64,000 nucleotides of DNA, from positions 124,001 to 188,000 of the forward strand of contig JAEZKP010000031.1 of assembly GCA_023436145.1 (NCBI GenBank), written 5' to 3'. The stretch comes from Fibrobacterota bacterium. Lineage in GTDB: Bacteria; Fibrobacterota; Chitinivibrionia; Chitinivibrionales; Chitinispirillaceae. A model generated the notes under the pieces. The model saw only the letters and a list, made by a program, of their open reading frames with translations, was not told the DNA's origin and searched no databases. The position numbers were made by a program, and so were the translations under genes. Numbering within the stretch: the stretch's first letter is position 1; every line of letters starts with the position of its first letter. Positions 35,824 through 43,635 of the stretch are shown here, in pieces.

Positions 35824-37293
35824 TCATTTCTTCACTATTACCAGCACTCTGCGATTTTTCCGTTTATTCTCCCTGGTATCATTGGGAGCGATAGGTCTGG
35901 TCTCACCATAACCTATAGCCGTAAATGTTTTTTCAGGAAGATTCTCTGTCTGAACAAAAAAGTCCTTTACTGCCTGACAGCGAGCCTGAGATAGAGTTGT
36001 ATTATCCCTGAATTTTACCTTTAATTTGCCAACAATGGGATCGTTATCGGTATGCCCTTCAATAACCACAGGATGATCGGGGTATTGCCTTAAAAAGTCG
36101 GTTATTTCACGTAAAACTGGAACTGCATCCTCAGGAAGTTCAGCACTGCCTGATGCGAAATTAACTGCAACCTGAGTCGCTGTTATGCGAATATATTCTC
36201 TCCCTTCCTCGACATTTACACCATTTATTTTTCTTAGTCTCTCTATGGGAGCGCTGTCAAGCGTATCTGCAGCTTCCTTTTTCTGAACATCCTTTTTCTT
36301 TTTCCCGAAACTCCAAAAAAGATAGAACGTATGCGACGAAGCCAGATCGCCTTCAGTTTTAATGTTATACTGATAGAAAGCTTTCAAAATACCAGATTGC
36401 TTTTTAACAGGTGTTCTGATTCCTGCGGCAAGGCCCCAGTACTCCACAACCCTTTCATCAAATCCAAGTTGCCCGAATATCCCGAAAGTATTCATTATCC
36501 AATAGCCCGCTCTTGAAGATAATCCCCATTCAAGATCTTTGACTGCTGTTCCAGGCGTTCCAGCAGTCTTAAAATCCTCCACCCGTGCCCAGAAATCCCG
36601 AATATCTACATCAATGCCAGCTTCTATCGACTTTTTACGGAAATCTGCAACCCAGGAGACTTTGATATCACGTGAATAGCCACCATTCTCATCACTGCCC
36701 ACTGATGGAGCCACCAGATTGATTGTTGATAATCCGACCAGATGATTTTGTCTATCATTAGGATCTAAAATTCTCCAGCTAACCCCCAGATCCAAACCCA
36801 CACCAGTTTGTGACTCACCGAAATTTGTTTGATGAGCCACTGTAATATTTGCACCAACACTCAGCCGAGGCAAGGGAAAGAGCGAATAACTCAGAATCCC
36901 GAAAATGTTTCTGTTACTTATATGAGTTCCACTTGTAACCAGACGGTTTTCGGTCACATCAAAGCGGGAAGTCTGAACTTTCCCATCGTTTTCCAGGATA
37001 AGCGAAATACCGGCAGCCTGTCTTTGAAAAACCGGTATTGTAGCACCAATTTCGGTGAGTATGAACTCTCCCTGAAGGACCGGCGAAATTGCAGCCCTGA
37101 GTGTAACATCTTTTCCTTCCGACAGATACGCAGGATTATTTAAAGGCGAGTGATACCACATCAGATCACGCCACCGGCTGCTCAGGAGAAATTCACCCGG
37201 AAGGCCATCACTATAAACCGGCTCATTAAAAAACAGGATAGAGAACAGAGAAATTACCGGAAAGCCTTTATTGATGAATTCCGATGTGTTCAT
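35824..37293 (-). CDS. OmpA-family outer-membrane protein with PorV/PorP-like barrel
   Basis: This 489-residue protein has an N-terminal signal peptide (about 1-28). A long beta-rich barrel-like region follows (about 35-335), and a KKKKDVQKKEAADT linker leads to a C-terminal OmpA domain (about 370-489). That domain has VVIEGHTDNDPIVG near 425 and LSQARCQAVKDFF near 449, the peptidoglycan-binding region. The barrel region resembles the PorP/PorV-type proteins that accompany OmpA domains in T9SS-bearing bacteria. The product should tie an outer-membrane channel or scaffold to the cell wall. The fibro-slime gene lies downstream on the same strand after 111 bases, so they may share a transcript. 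Confidence 0.88.
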   Translation of the reverse strand: MNTSEFINKGFPVISLFSILFFNEPVYSDGLPGEFLLSSRWRDLMWYHSPLNNPAYLSEGKDVTLRAAISPVLQGEFILTEIGATIPVFQRQAAGISLILENDGKVQTSRFDVTENRLVTSGTHISNRNIFGILSYSLFPLPRLSVGANITVAHQTNFGESQTGVGLDLGVSWRILDPNDRQNHLVGLSTINLVAPSVGSDENGGYSRDIKVSWVADFRKKSIEAGIDVDIRDFWARVEDFKTAGTPGTAVKDLEWGLSSRAGYWIMNTFGIFGQLGFDERVVEYWGLAAGIRTPVKKQSGILKAFYQYNIKTEGDLASSHTFYLFWSFGKKKKDVQKKEAADTLDSAPIERLRKINGVNVEEGREYIRITATQVAVNFASGSAELPEDAVPVLREITDFLRQYPDHPVVIEGHTDNDPIVGKLKVKFRDNTTLSQARCQAVKDFFVQTENLPEKTFTAIGYGETRPIAPNDTRENKRKNRRVLVIVKK

Positions 37294-38149
37294 ATTTACC
37301 TCTCAAGTACGATTTACCCCAATACTCAAGCGTTACCTACGGAACCGCTGCAACATTACCAAATTTGCAGGGCCTGAAACTCCCCTCCTAAGCTATTTAA
37401 CTTTGGGGACAATGATTATATTATATAACTGCATGAAATGAAATTTCAGATGATTTATTGAGATGCCGGATTCTATGACAAACAGGATAGCTTATAGAAG
37501 AGGGATGAGGACTAAATCAGAATACAGTATTTAATGATGGCTATTAAAATTAAGCAAGCTCAACTGTAAACAGTTTGTATTTATACTAAACAATTGCAAG
37601 TTTATCTGTCATTACTGCGTCTGCGGGTGCATGAAGCGTGCTTCCTGTCCACCCCAGTAGTCTACTACCTGCAACGCAATGGTCTGCTACGGAAGGCGGG
37701 AAGCCACATTTCATACCGAATATTTCGTTTATGCCCTGCGGCATAAAACCATATCTACCTACTATTGCATCATCTGATTCGCAAACAGAGATATTACATG
37801 TAACTTATTAATGTATGCAACCCCATATGAAATTCCAACAGTAATGTAGGAATCAGGTATCACTTGAATAGAGTGAGACGCCAGCAAACTCTGGAGTCTC
37901 ATCTTATTCTCCGGTAAATAGAAACATCGCAGGTTTTCCCAGCAAATGGAGATCTCTGCATAAATGGGTACGACAGTATCTTTTTTTTCCAGATATATTT
38001 GACATTAATTCTCTTATATTCTATAATTTTCAGTAGATTAGCTAAAAGGTTGCATTCATTCCGCAGGAAGGGGGAAAGAAACCATCTGATTTAAATGTAG
38101 TACCTTTTAATGCACAACAAAAATTTCCTTATCAAAGAAGGGATGAGAC
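37294..38149. other. 856-base region without an intact gene
   Basis: Apart from the frameshifted reverse-strand gene described separately, this region holds two hairpins. One, at 37729-37748, has perfect 8-bp arms TTTATGCC and GGCATAAA with loop CTGC and lies within the fragment. The other, at 37875-37900, has arms GAGACGCCAG and CTGGAGTCTC (one mismatch) around CAAACT. No tRNA or known riboswitch could be matched. The rest is AT-rich with scattered stops. Confidence 0.5.
37586..37902 (-). pseudogene. Frameshifted small gene of unknown family
   Basis: On the reverse strand an ATG at 37902, behind CCGGAGAATAAG, opens a 46-codon frame that ends at 37762. A second frame, open from 37804 to the TAG at 37586-37588, overlaps it with coding-like composition (GFMPQG, GFPPSVADHC, GWTGSTLHAPAD). 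One indel within 37762-37804 would join them into about 100 residues. I do not recognise the product. A chance pair of frames cannot be excluded, but the good ribosome site and protein-like second half favour a decayed gene. Confidence 0.4.
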
Positions 38150-38362
38150 ATGGAAAATGGAAATCCTGAATTGAAGTACATTAATGCTGCATTTGTCGGA
38201 AAACAGACAAAGGGTTCACATTTAAAAGAGATTACGCCGGAAAAATCCTGTCACGGTTTGAAAACACCAGCCTTGCCTACAGATATACGTTTAATCAAAC
38301 GGTTACTGCACCAGTTTCTTATTACACCGGTCTTACTTATTCTGAAAGTATTTACACCCTGA
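38150..38362 (+). CDS. Doubtful 70-residue ORF, possibly a decayed gene
   Basis: ATG 38150 follows a plausible ribosome site (AAGGGATGAG) and a hairpin terminator lies 31 bases after the stop, so a transcript is likely. The product (MENGNPELKYINAAF start) has no recognisable domain. From about 38175 another frame on the same strand, ending at 38400, looks more protein-like (RFENTSLAYRYTF, SYYTGLTYSESIY). This suggests a frameshift after roughly the first 20 codons. It could be a small functional gene or a remnant; confidence is low. Confidence 0.35.
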   Translation: MENGNPELKYINAAFVGKQTKGSHLKEITPEKSCHGLKTPALPTDIRLIKRLLHQFLITPVLLILKVFTP

Positions 38363-38392
38363 TGACATGCCTGCCAAAACAGACTTTTCATC

Positions 38393-38421
38393 TGCTGTGA
38401 AATTTTTTCACAGCAAATTTT
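38393..38421 (+). terminator. Rho-independent terminator
   Basis: Perfect 9-bp arms TGCTGTGAA and TTCACAGCA enclose ATTTT and are followed by AATTTTTC on the forward strand. It would stop transcription of the forward ORF at 38150. It also sits just after the reverse DUF3307 remnant, but the reverse tail is not U-rich. Confidence 0.75.
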
Positions 38422-38426
38422 TCTTT

Positions 38427-38595
38427 TCAGCTATTGATTTTAGCTATTTCGGCAATCAGCAACGCAAAGAAAATTGCCAGACCACTTGAAAGGAGAGTGC
38501 CAATTAAAACGTACTCTGCGAAATTCTTATCATCGAGCTCTTTAAACCTGGCAAACCCTTTTGCGGTAAGGACGAATGCGATTGATTCGTAATTG
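38427..38595 (-). pseudogene. C-terminal remnant of a DUF3307 (SatE-like) membrane protein
   Basis: In a different frame from the satD fragment, the reverse strand encodes about 55 residues ending at TGA 38427-38429. ESIAFVLTAKGFARF and AEYVLIGTLLSSGLAIFFAL are the known C-terminal signature of DUF3307 proteins, which normally follow satD. The N-terminal three quarters are missing. The remnant joins the satD 5' fragment at about 38590-38602, so both broken ends meet at one deletion point. Confidence 0.75.
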
Positions 38596-38905
38596 CTGGC
38601 CCATCCATACCGATAGCTTCATGTTCATTGATTTCTGTACTGATTTTTCCAAACCCGATCGAGAAACTGATCCGGACTGGAAATAGTTTTACCAATATTA
38701 GAAACAGATCTTTTATTAGAGTTGCACTGCATCGGTAGACTGCCTGGAATTCATCCCCCAGCGTAATTGTAAAAGGAGAAAGAATGCCATTCTCTGAATC
38801 GTGGTTTATTTGGATCAGTACATCTTTGAGAGTCAATTGAACTTCTTTTCGGGCAGATATTTTTTTTGAATCTACTATATCTGCAATTATCACAATCGAA
38901 TTCAT
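38504..38905 (-). pseudogene. satD: Truncated satD (SatD family)
   Basis: ATG 38905 opens a frame with the SatD family start, IVIIADIVDSKKISARKEVQ, then FTITLGDEFQAVY, ISFSIGFGKIST and EHEAIGMDGPA. The match ends there, at about residue 103 of the usual 210 or so. The following 30 codons (ITNQSHSSL and on) are out-of-frame reading of the DUF3307 remnant. SatD/DUF3307 pairs are associated with acid tolerance in streptococci; their biochemistry is unclear to me. The gene should be non-functional, although its promoter region with twin operator-like repeats is still intact. Confidence 0.75.
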
Positions 38906-38990
38906 TTGTATTTACATTCCTGCTCTGTAAAAATCAGACATATTAGTTTCAATATTTATAAAACGAACTAATTTGGGATATTTTTTTTAG

Positions 38991-39039
38991 AACTGAACCT
39001 TATTGGTTCACACTTTAAAAACTGAACCTTATTGGTTCA
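38991..39039. promoter_or_regulatory. Twin operator-like repeats upstream of satD
   Basis: Two identical 20-base copies beginning AACTGAACC and ending GGTTCA lie at 38991-39010 and 39020-39039, 29 bases apart. Each contains the inverted repeat TGAACC-TTATT-GGTTCA, so two dimeric repressor sites are likely. They lie 86 bases or more upstream of the satD start. A wider inverted repeat TTAGTT...AACTAA (38943-38971) sits between them and the gene. Confidence 0.7.
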
Positions 39040-39112
39040 TCTATTTTCAGGAAAATCTATAATTCAAAAACTACTGAGAGGTGTATTTCCGGAGGTTTCG
39101 TTCAAAATGGTT

Positions 39113-39434
39113 TTATAAAATTACAGAAGCAGTATTCCTGCAGTTTTTATTTCCAGGTACACAAAAATAAATCTCTTCCAGGTTATCATCCTTGAGGCTT
39201 GATTTGAAGTAGAAGCAGATTTGTCTGCCCGGCTCAAAATGAATTGAAAGACCTGCCAGCGAGGCTTTCACACCGGGGACGGAGGAACCAAAGTGAACCA
39301 TTTATAGTTAAAAAGTTTCCTCCGTCCCCAAGGAAGAAAGAGTGCAGTCCTCTATAACCATTTGAATTCAAAGTGATTACATTGAGAGAATCTGCATCCG
39401 CAGAAACGCTCAACTTCCAGGGCAAACACCGGGA
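39113..39434 (-). pseudogene. Coding fragment split by a 55-bp palindromic insertion
   Basis: On the reverse strand a frame open from 39434 (no start codon; TAG at 39435-39437) reads LSVSADADSLNVITLNSNGY and then GLHSFFLG. It then enters the palindromic element and shifts frame, stopping at 39234. Removing 39275-39329 exactly rejoins it to VKASLAGLSIHFEPGRQICF and on to the TAA at 39113. The combined piece is about 88 residues with coding-like composition and lacks its 5' part. I cannot name the family. It lies just downstream of the first TIGR02147-lipoprotein operon and may be its decayed third gene. Confidence 0.65.
39275..39329. mobile_element. 55-bp REP/MITE-like palindromic element
   Basis: Perfect 13-bp arms GGGGACGGAGGAA and TTCCTCCGTCCCC enclose a 29-base AT-rich centre. 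It interrupts a reading frame precisely. The core GGGACGGAGG recurs at 42239-42248, and a related GGGACCGTCC occurs at 52178-52187, which suggests a dispersed short repeat family. No target-site duplication is obvious. No RAYT transposase is in the window. Confidence 0.65.
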
Positions 39435-39589
39435 CTAAAAAAACGCACCTCAACCCTTCCTAAATTAGCTGAGGTAACACATATCGACTAAGCAAACTGT
39501 TTCGCTGGGGAAAAATAAGGCGTGGAGGAAATAAAGTAATAAAAATCCTCATTCTCTTCAGGTGTTACGAAAAAGAGGTCAAAATAAGA

Positions 39590-41257
39590 TCATTTAAATA
39601 CCACCAGCCGGTCATTTGCCCCCTGATTGATAAAGCATAACTTAATCCAGACATCCGGGCGAATAACCTTTGATATTACACATTCATCTATTGATCCGGT
39701 GAGTTTATAATCACCGTCCGCTTCAGAACCAATCCGTAATGGTAATGAATTGAAAATAGAGGTAATCTCGGTTACATTTCCTCTATACCCACCGGTTACA
39801 TCCTCTCCATCGATATAGCATCTGCTACCTTCATTATCAGACCGGTTAAAAACAACAGCTATATGATGCCATGTGGTGGTATCAATTATTGGTGCATTCA
39901 AATCAGACCAGACATCAAATGATCCTGATGAGCCCCAGATGGTATCTGCGGATGCAGTAAAAAAGTGCAGCTGATTTGATAAACCAAATGACAGGTTCCA
40001 ACCGTAAGTGGATGACGGCTCGCTTCCGTTTGATTTAACAATTATCGTTTGTAAACCAGTATCAGCTCTTTTTACCCATGCACTTAAGGTAATGTTGCTG
40101 TCTCCTGGATTGAACACATTTCCCATATCAAAATAGGCATCTGAACTGTCAAAAATCTGCCCGAACCCGATCACACCTGAAGATCTGGAAAGCTTACCGA
40201 ATCTGATTCCATGGCAGCTATTTGCCGTGGCATCATAAACTGTATCACCAGTTTCACTCAAATGCCACACGCTTTGGAAACCATCTGCAGTATCAAAAAC
40301 TGCTTTACCCGTCTTTTGTGTAACTGTTTCAGGATTACCCCAATACATGGTTATGACCTGCTCTGAATTACCAAAGATGGTATCGACTTTTACCCAGACT
40401 TCAGCTTGAGAGGCAGTTTCATCCCATCGCTCTATCTCTAGTGGTAAAGATTTATTGTTTTTTCCTGAAAACAGCAGATCTTTACCCCCTGGCTGAGACT
40501 GGGAGAAATCGAAATTTGATCTATTTAATCTGACAAGTATAGGAAAATTGTAAATATCAGATTTTATATCAGCCCCGGATGCGGTGGTATTGAGAATGAT
40601 CTCACGGGAAAATTGCCATAACGGGTTTTCAATCGTTACGATTGTATCAGGTTTTATCTCTATTTCATCTCTCAATATATTTAATCTATTCTCACCGGCC
40701 CTGACCAGAATAACCTCTGTAAAAGAGCCGGATGGAACTTCATCGATAACTAACTGATCTCCGCTTTCAGTAACTGCGAAAATATCAGTACCTGGAATAT
40801 ACACATAACTACCGGAATCTATTGCACCTTGTGATTTGAAATCAATCAGAATTGAACCGGCTTTATCAAGGTTTGCGAAGGGCAGCTCAGTCAAGGAGTC
40901 CTTAAGTACATTTACACTTTTTATCAGGGTACTTGTCTTATTAGCTTCATTACGCGCCAGAATAGAGTAGTTTCCAGATCTGATACGGCTGAAAGTGAAT
41001 TTTCCATCACTATCTGTGGTATCAGTATAAATCGGATTTTCGGAAGTGTCTGCCAGGGGATCATGATCATACAACAGCAATTTGACTATAGTATTAGATG
41101 CTGCACTATTGTCTTTATGGCGAATATAACCTGTTATACCGTTGGTAGTCTCTGTAGTGGCACCGGCTGTGTCAGGATCGGTACACCCGGAGATAAGTGA
41201 CAGAAACAGAACTGCAAAAAAAGCTATGCTGTTTATAATCATATGTATAGGTTTCAT
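39590..41257 (-). CDS. Lipoprotein with AGxxTExTN motif, carboxypeptidase-like, DUF2341 and LamG domains
   Basis: This 555-residue protein has a lipobox (LISGC, Cys 25) and then AGATTETTNG, a motif shared with the lipoprotein at 50228. Residues about 40-120 form a carboxypeptidase-regulatory-like beta domain (GKFTFSRIRSGNYSILA). A DUF2341 domain follows (about 218-310, with FPILVRLNRSNFDF and ITMYWGNP). A LamG/concanavalin-like domain (about 325-545) has YDATANSCHG, ITLSAWVKRAD and TTTWHHIAVVFNRSD. It should be surface-attached and bind glycans or proteins. Its ATG overlaps the stop of the TIGR02147 gene as ATGA, so the two are translationally coupled. Confidence 0.88.
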   Translation of the reverse strand: MKPIHMIINSIAFFAVLFLSLISGCTDPDTAGATTETTNGITGYIRHKDNSAASNTIVKLLLYDHDPLADTSENPIYTDTTDSDGKFTFSRIRSGNYSILARNEANKTSTLIKSVNVLKDSLTELPFANLDKAGSILIDFKSQGAIDSGSYVYIPGTDIFAVTESGDQLVIDEVPSGSFTEVILVRAGENRLNILRDEIEIKPDTIVTIENPLWQFSREIILNTTASGADIKSDIYNFPILVRLNRSNFDFSQSQPGGKDLLFSGKNNKSLPLEIERWDETASQAEVWVKVDTIFGNSEQVITMYWGNPETVTQKTGKAVFDTADGFQSVWHLSETGDTVYDATANSCHGIRFGKLSRSSGVIGFGQIFDSSDAYFDMGNVFNPGDSNITLSAWVKRADTGLQTIIVKSNGSEPSSTYGWNLSFGLSNQLHFFTASADTIWGSSGSFDVWSDLNAPIIDTTTWHHIAVVFNRSDNEGSRCYIDGEDVTGGYRGNVTEITSIFNSLPLRIGSEADGDYKLTGSIDECVISKVIRPDVWIKLCFINQGANDRLVVFK

Positions 41258-42081
41258 TGTTTACCTTCAGGTATCACGGTCAGGGGAAACAGCTGAATAT
41301 TCAATTGATAGGTCCTGTCCGGATCTTTGCTCTCACCAGCATAAGCGATTATTGAACGACGGAATTCTGTGATACGGTTACGAATCTCCTCAAAATTTAT
41401 AGAATTGATATTCATGGTGATAGTCGAAATATCCCGTATAGAGCGGTCATGCCGTTCAATCGATTCCCAGGACAAGCGTATTGTCTGTTCCTGAAATGTC
41501 GAAACAGCCAGAGAACGCCATTCATCACCGGTAGTAACTGCATTATCGGTCAATCGGTAACGTCCATTTTCATCACGACAGATAAGGTTAAGAGCTTCCA
41601 GAAGCTGCACAGAAGCTTTTGCTTCTTTGGCAGATATCGGTGGTGAAAGCTGCTTGCCCAGAAGAGCATAATCCCCTTTAAAATCAAAATATTCCAGCAC
41701 TGATCGTACTACAGGATGATACCAGGTGCAAAAATACTCAAATTGCCAGTCTGCAAGAACCCTGCTCCTCACACTTCTTATTGCAAGAAGCTTCTCAAAA
41801 TGCAGTCTGCTTTCCCGCTGTGATTTCGCTTTTATGAAATATACCAGAGTATGGAAATATTCCGCCTCAGTTCCATTAAGCCCACAGAAGGAAACTATCC
41901 TGGGAACCGACTTTTCTGAGAGATGCCGCTTTTTAAGCAGTACTTTTAGTAGATAGCTGGGGTCCATCCCCACCTTATTGCCAAAATACCGGTAGGAGAA
42001 GAAATTGTGAAGCGTTTTACGCTCCTCGTAGAAGTCTTTGAGGTAATCTCTGTAATCAAAATATTCAAAAACCGGTTTCAT
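41254..42081 (-). CDS. TIGR02147 family protein (copy 1)
   Basis: This 275-residue cytoplasmic protein starts EYFDYRDYLKDFYEERK and contains FSYRYFGNKVGMDPSYLLKV, AEYFHTLVYFIKAKS, a central WYHPVVRSVLEYF segment and the C-terminal QLNIQLFPLT. All of these match the TIGR02147 family, known mostly as a large paralogous set in Fibrobacter. The N-terminal 60 residues look like a helix-turn-helix and the centre is helical, so a transcription-factor role is plausible but unproven. It is the upstream partner of a lipoprotein gene. A 29-base inverted repeat at 42109-42137 lies just upstream and could be its own operator. Confidence 0.88.
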   Translation of the reverse strand: MKPVFEYFDYRDYLKDFYEERKTLHNFFSYRYFGNKVGMDPSYLLKVLLKKRHLSEKSVPRIVSFCGLNGTEAEYFHTLVYFIKAKSQRESRLHFEKLLAIRSVRSRVLADWQFEYFCTWYHPVVRSVLEYFDFKGDYALLGKQLSPPISAKEAKASVQLLEALNLICRDENGRYRLTDNAVTTGDEWRSLAVSTFQEQTIRLSWESIERHDRSIRDISTITMNINSINFEEIRNRITEFRRSIIAYAGESKDPDRTYQLNIQLFPLTVIPEGKQ

Positions 42082-42108
42082 CGGAGTGCCATTTATTTAG
42101 ATTTTTAA

Positions 42109-42137
42109 CTAAATATGAAAAATATAGTCATATTTAG
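42109..42137. promoter_or_regulatory. Inverted repeat upstream of TIGR02147 copy 1
   Basis: Perfect 8-bp arms CTAAATAT and ATATTTAG, 13 bases apart, lie 28 bases upstream of the start codon within a very AT-rich promoter region. They could be an operator for autoregulation. Confidence 0.4.
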
Positions 42138-42219
42138 ATATTATAGCTATTTTGTGAAAATAAAAACATGGACATCTTTGTCCACACCCTTTTTCCACAC
42201 ATTCTATTCACATTCCGCA

Positions 42220-42248
42220 GTCCCGATAGGAAATAATCGGGACGGAGG
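42220..42248. repeat. GC-rich hairpin with the GGGACGGAGG core
   Basis: Perfect 8-bp arms GTCCCGAT and ATCGGGAC enclose AGGAAATA (42220-42243), followed by GGAGGGGG. The overlapping GGGACGGAGG matches the arm of the 55-bp element at 39275. It lies downstream of the reverse-strand beta-repeat gene but lacks a U-tract, so a repeat element is likelier than a terminator. Confidence 0.5.
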
Positions 42249-42312
42249 GGGTGGCAGACAGGCACTGGAATGACAAGTACATTAGCATCTGCTCACTTTG
42301 GACTGAAACAGC

Positions 42313-43404
42313 TTACTTCAGTATTTTCTGATCACCAATACGGATTATGCGGTTCTTCTCCCATTTTACCTGTAAACCACCGACTTTTGAGATCTGACCA
42401 AAAAGGTATTCAATTTCGAAGTCACTTATCCTCTGGATGCGATCAAAAAAATAGTGAAATTCATACGTATCAATGGCAATGATCCGGCCGAATTTGCAGA
42501 TGATTGTTTTGCCACCGATTGTGTTTCCACATCTGTATTTTAAAGATGCTGTAATTACCCGATCAATGATTGCATATAATTCCAGATAATGGTAAGGTAT
42601 TTCTTTATCAGAGAGTCTTAAATTTTCGATGTAAAGACGAAGCACACTGTATGCAGCGATAAACCCCGGAAGCGCTCTCTGGCGTTCCATATACTCTTTA
42701 CGTTCAAAACTGGTCAGTTTTTTGTAATTCTGATTGAGTACTGGCTTATTCAAATTTCTTAAATACCCAATACCCATGATCCTTTCTGCTTCATAGCTGA
42801 TCTTCAGACCACCTATTTTTACCAGCTTATCAGCAGAATATTCAATGTTGGCATTCCCAATCCGGGTTATCCGCTCAAAACCGTAGTCAACAGAAAAAGT
42901 ATCGATTCGTATTACTAATCCACCTGAAGAATACTGTATTTTATCATTGTCATACCAACTAACTTTTTCCAGGTGTCTGGACACCATCAGTAATTTGTTC
43001 ACTATCTGATACAGATACTGGTATTCATTCATCGAATCATTTTGATTTGCAGTATTACTCAGGTAGAGATAAAGGCACCATTGAATATCGTTCAGACATA
43101 AAAGATAAGATTGTCGGTGAAAAAAATCATCCAGATCCTTTTGTGGTATTGAATACAGAGTCTTATTGAGCTTAAATACCGGGGAGTTGAGAAAATTTCG
43201 GTAAGAGGATAAATTTCCGAAAGAGTCAGCATGGATATCAAACGGTTTATCCTGTGGAAAGTCTTTCTCCAGATTTTCGAAAACACAAATTCTGTTGCTT
43301 AAAAAATTCGAACTGAGAGTCAAAGAAATCTTTATGTCTGCCAGCCCTGTTGTAGTCAGCCAGAAAGACATGACAGAAAAAAGGATCTGCAGAGTTCTTT
43401 GCAT
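42313..43404 (-). CDS. Exported protein with internal IG/Y beta-repeats
   Basis: I use ATG 43404 (363 residues), behind GGAGAAGATAG; an earlier in-frame ATG at 43446 would destroy the signal peptide (MQRTLQILFSVMSFWLTTTG). Two blocks share a pattern. Around residue 155-210 are FERITRIGNANIEYSADKLV and KIGGLKISYEAERIMGIG. At the end (about 310-363) are FDRIQRISDFEIEYLFGQIS and KVGGLQVKWEKNRIIRIG. The recurring unit is roughly Y-x-x-x-R-I-x-x-I-G-x-x-x-I-x-Y, about 20 residues, as in beta-solenoid or barrel repeats. A helical region separates the blocks. The family is unknown to me. It is divergent from the GH5 gene. Confidence 0.75.
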   Translation of the reverse strand: MQRTLQILFSVMSFWLTTTGLADIKISLTLSSNFLSNRICVFENLEKDFPQDKPFDIHADSFGNLSSYRNFLNSPVFKLNKTLYSIPQKDLDDFFHRQSYLLCLNDIQWCLYLYLSNTANQNDSMNEYQYLYQIVNKLLMVSRHLEKVSWYDNDKIQYSSGGLVIRIDTFSVDYGFERITRIGNANIEYSADKLVKIGGLKISYEAERIMGIGYLRNLNKPVLNQNYKKLTSFERKEYMERQRALPGFIAAYSVLRLYIENLRLSDKEIPYHYLELYAIIDRVITASLKYRCGNTIGGKTIICKFGRIIAIDTYEFHYFFDRIQRISDFEIEYLFGQISKVGGLQVKWEKNRIIRIGDQKILK

Positions 43405-43635
43405 TTCTATCTTCTCCAGGAGCACTACTTTAGGATAAACCTGCAAGAATCTCTCCCAGGCTAAATGAAGGAAATTGCTTCAGAATCTTCACATTTTTTT
43501 ATACCGGCTTCTCATTTAAACTCATTATATTAATAGTTTATTTAATACCGGGTTAATTGCGGATTTCACATAAGCCATTCAATGCGAGCTTCGTATTAAG
43601 CGGTTAACTATTAATTTTCATTTCTGGAGAAATTC

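Noticed and set aside
37600..37760. Possible riboswitch or tRNA-like fold
   Set aside because: I could not match the cobalamin, ThDP, glycine or c-di-GMP core, or a cloverleaf; a coding fragment explains the region better.
38991..39039. CRISPR array
   Set aside because: Only two 20-base copies with a 9-base gap; each is an inverted repeat, which fits an operator.
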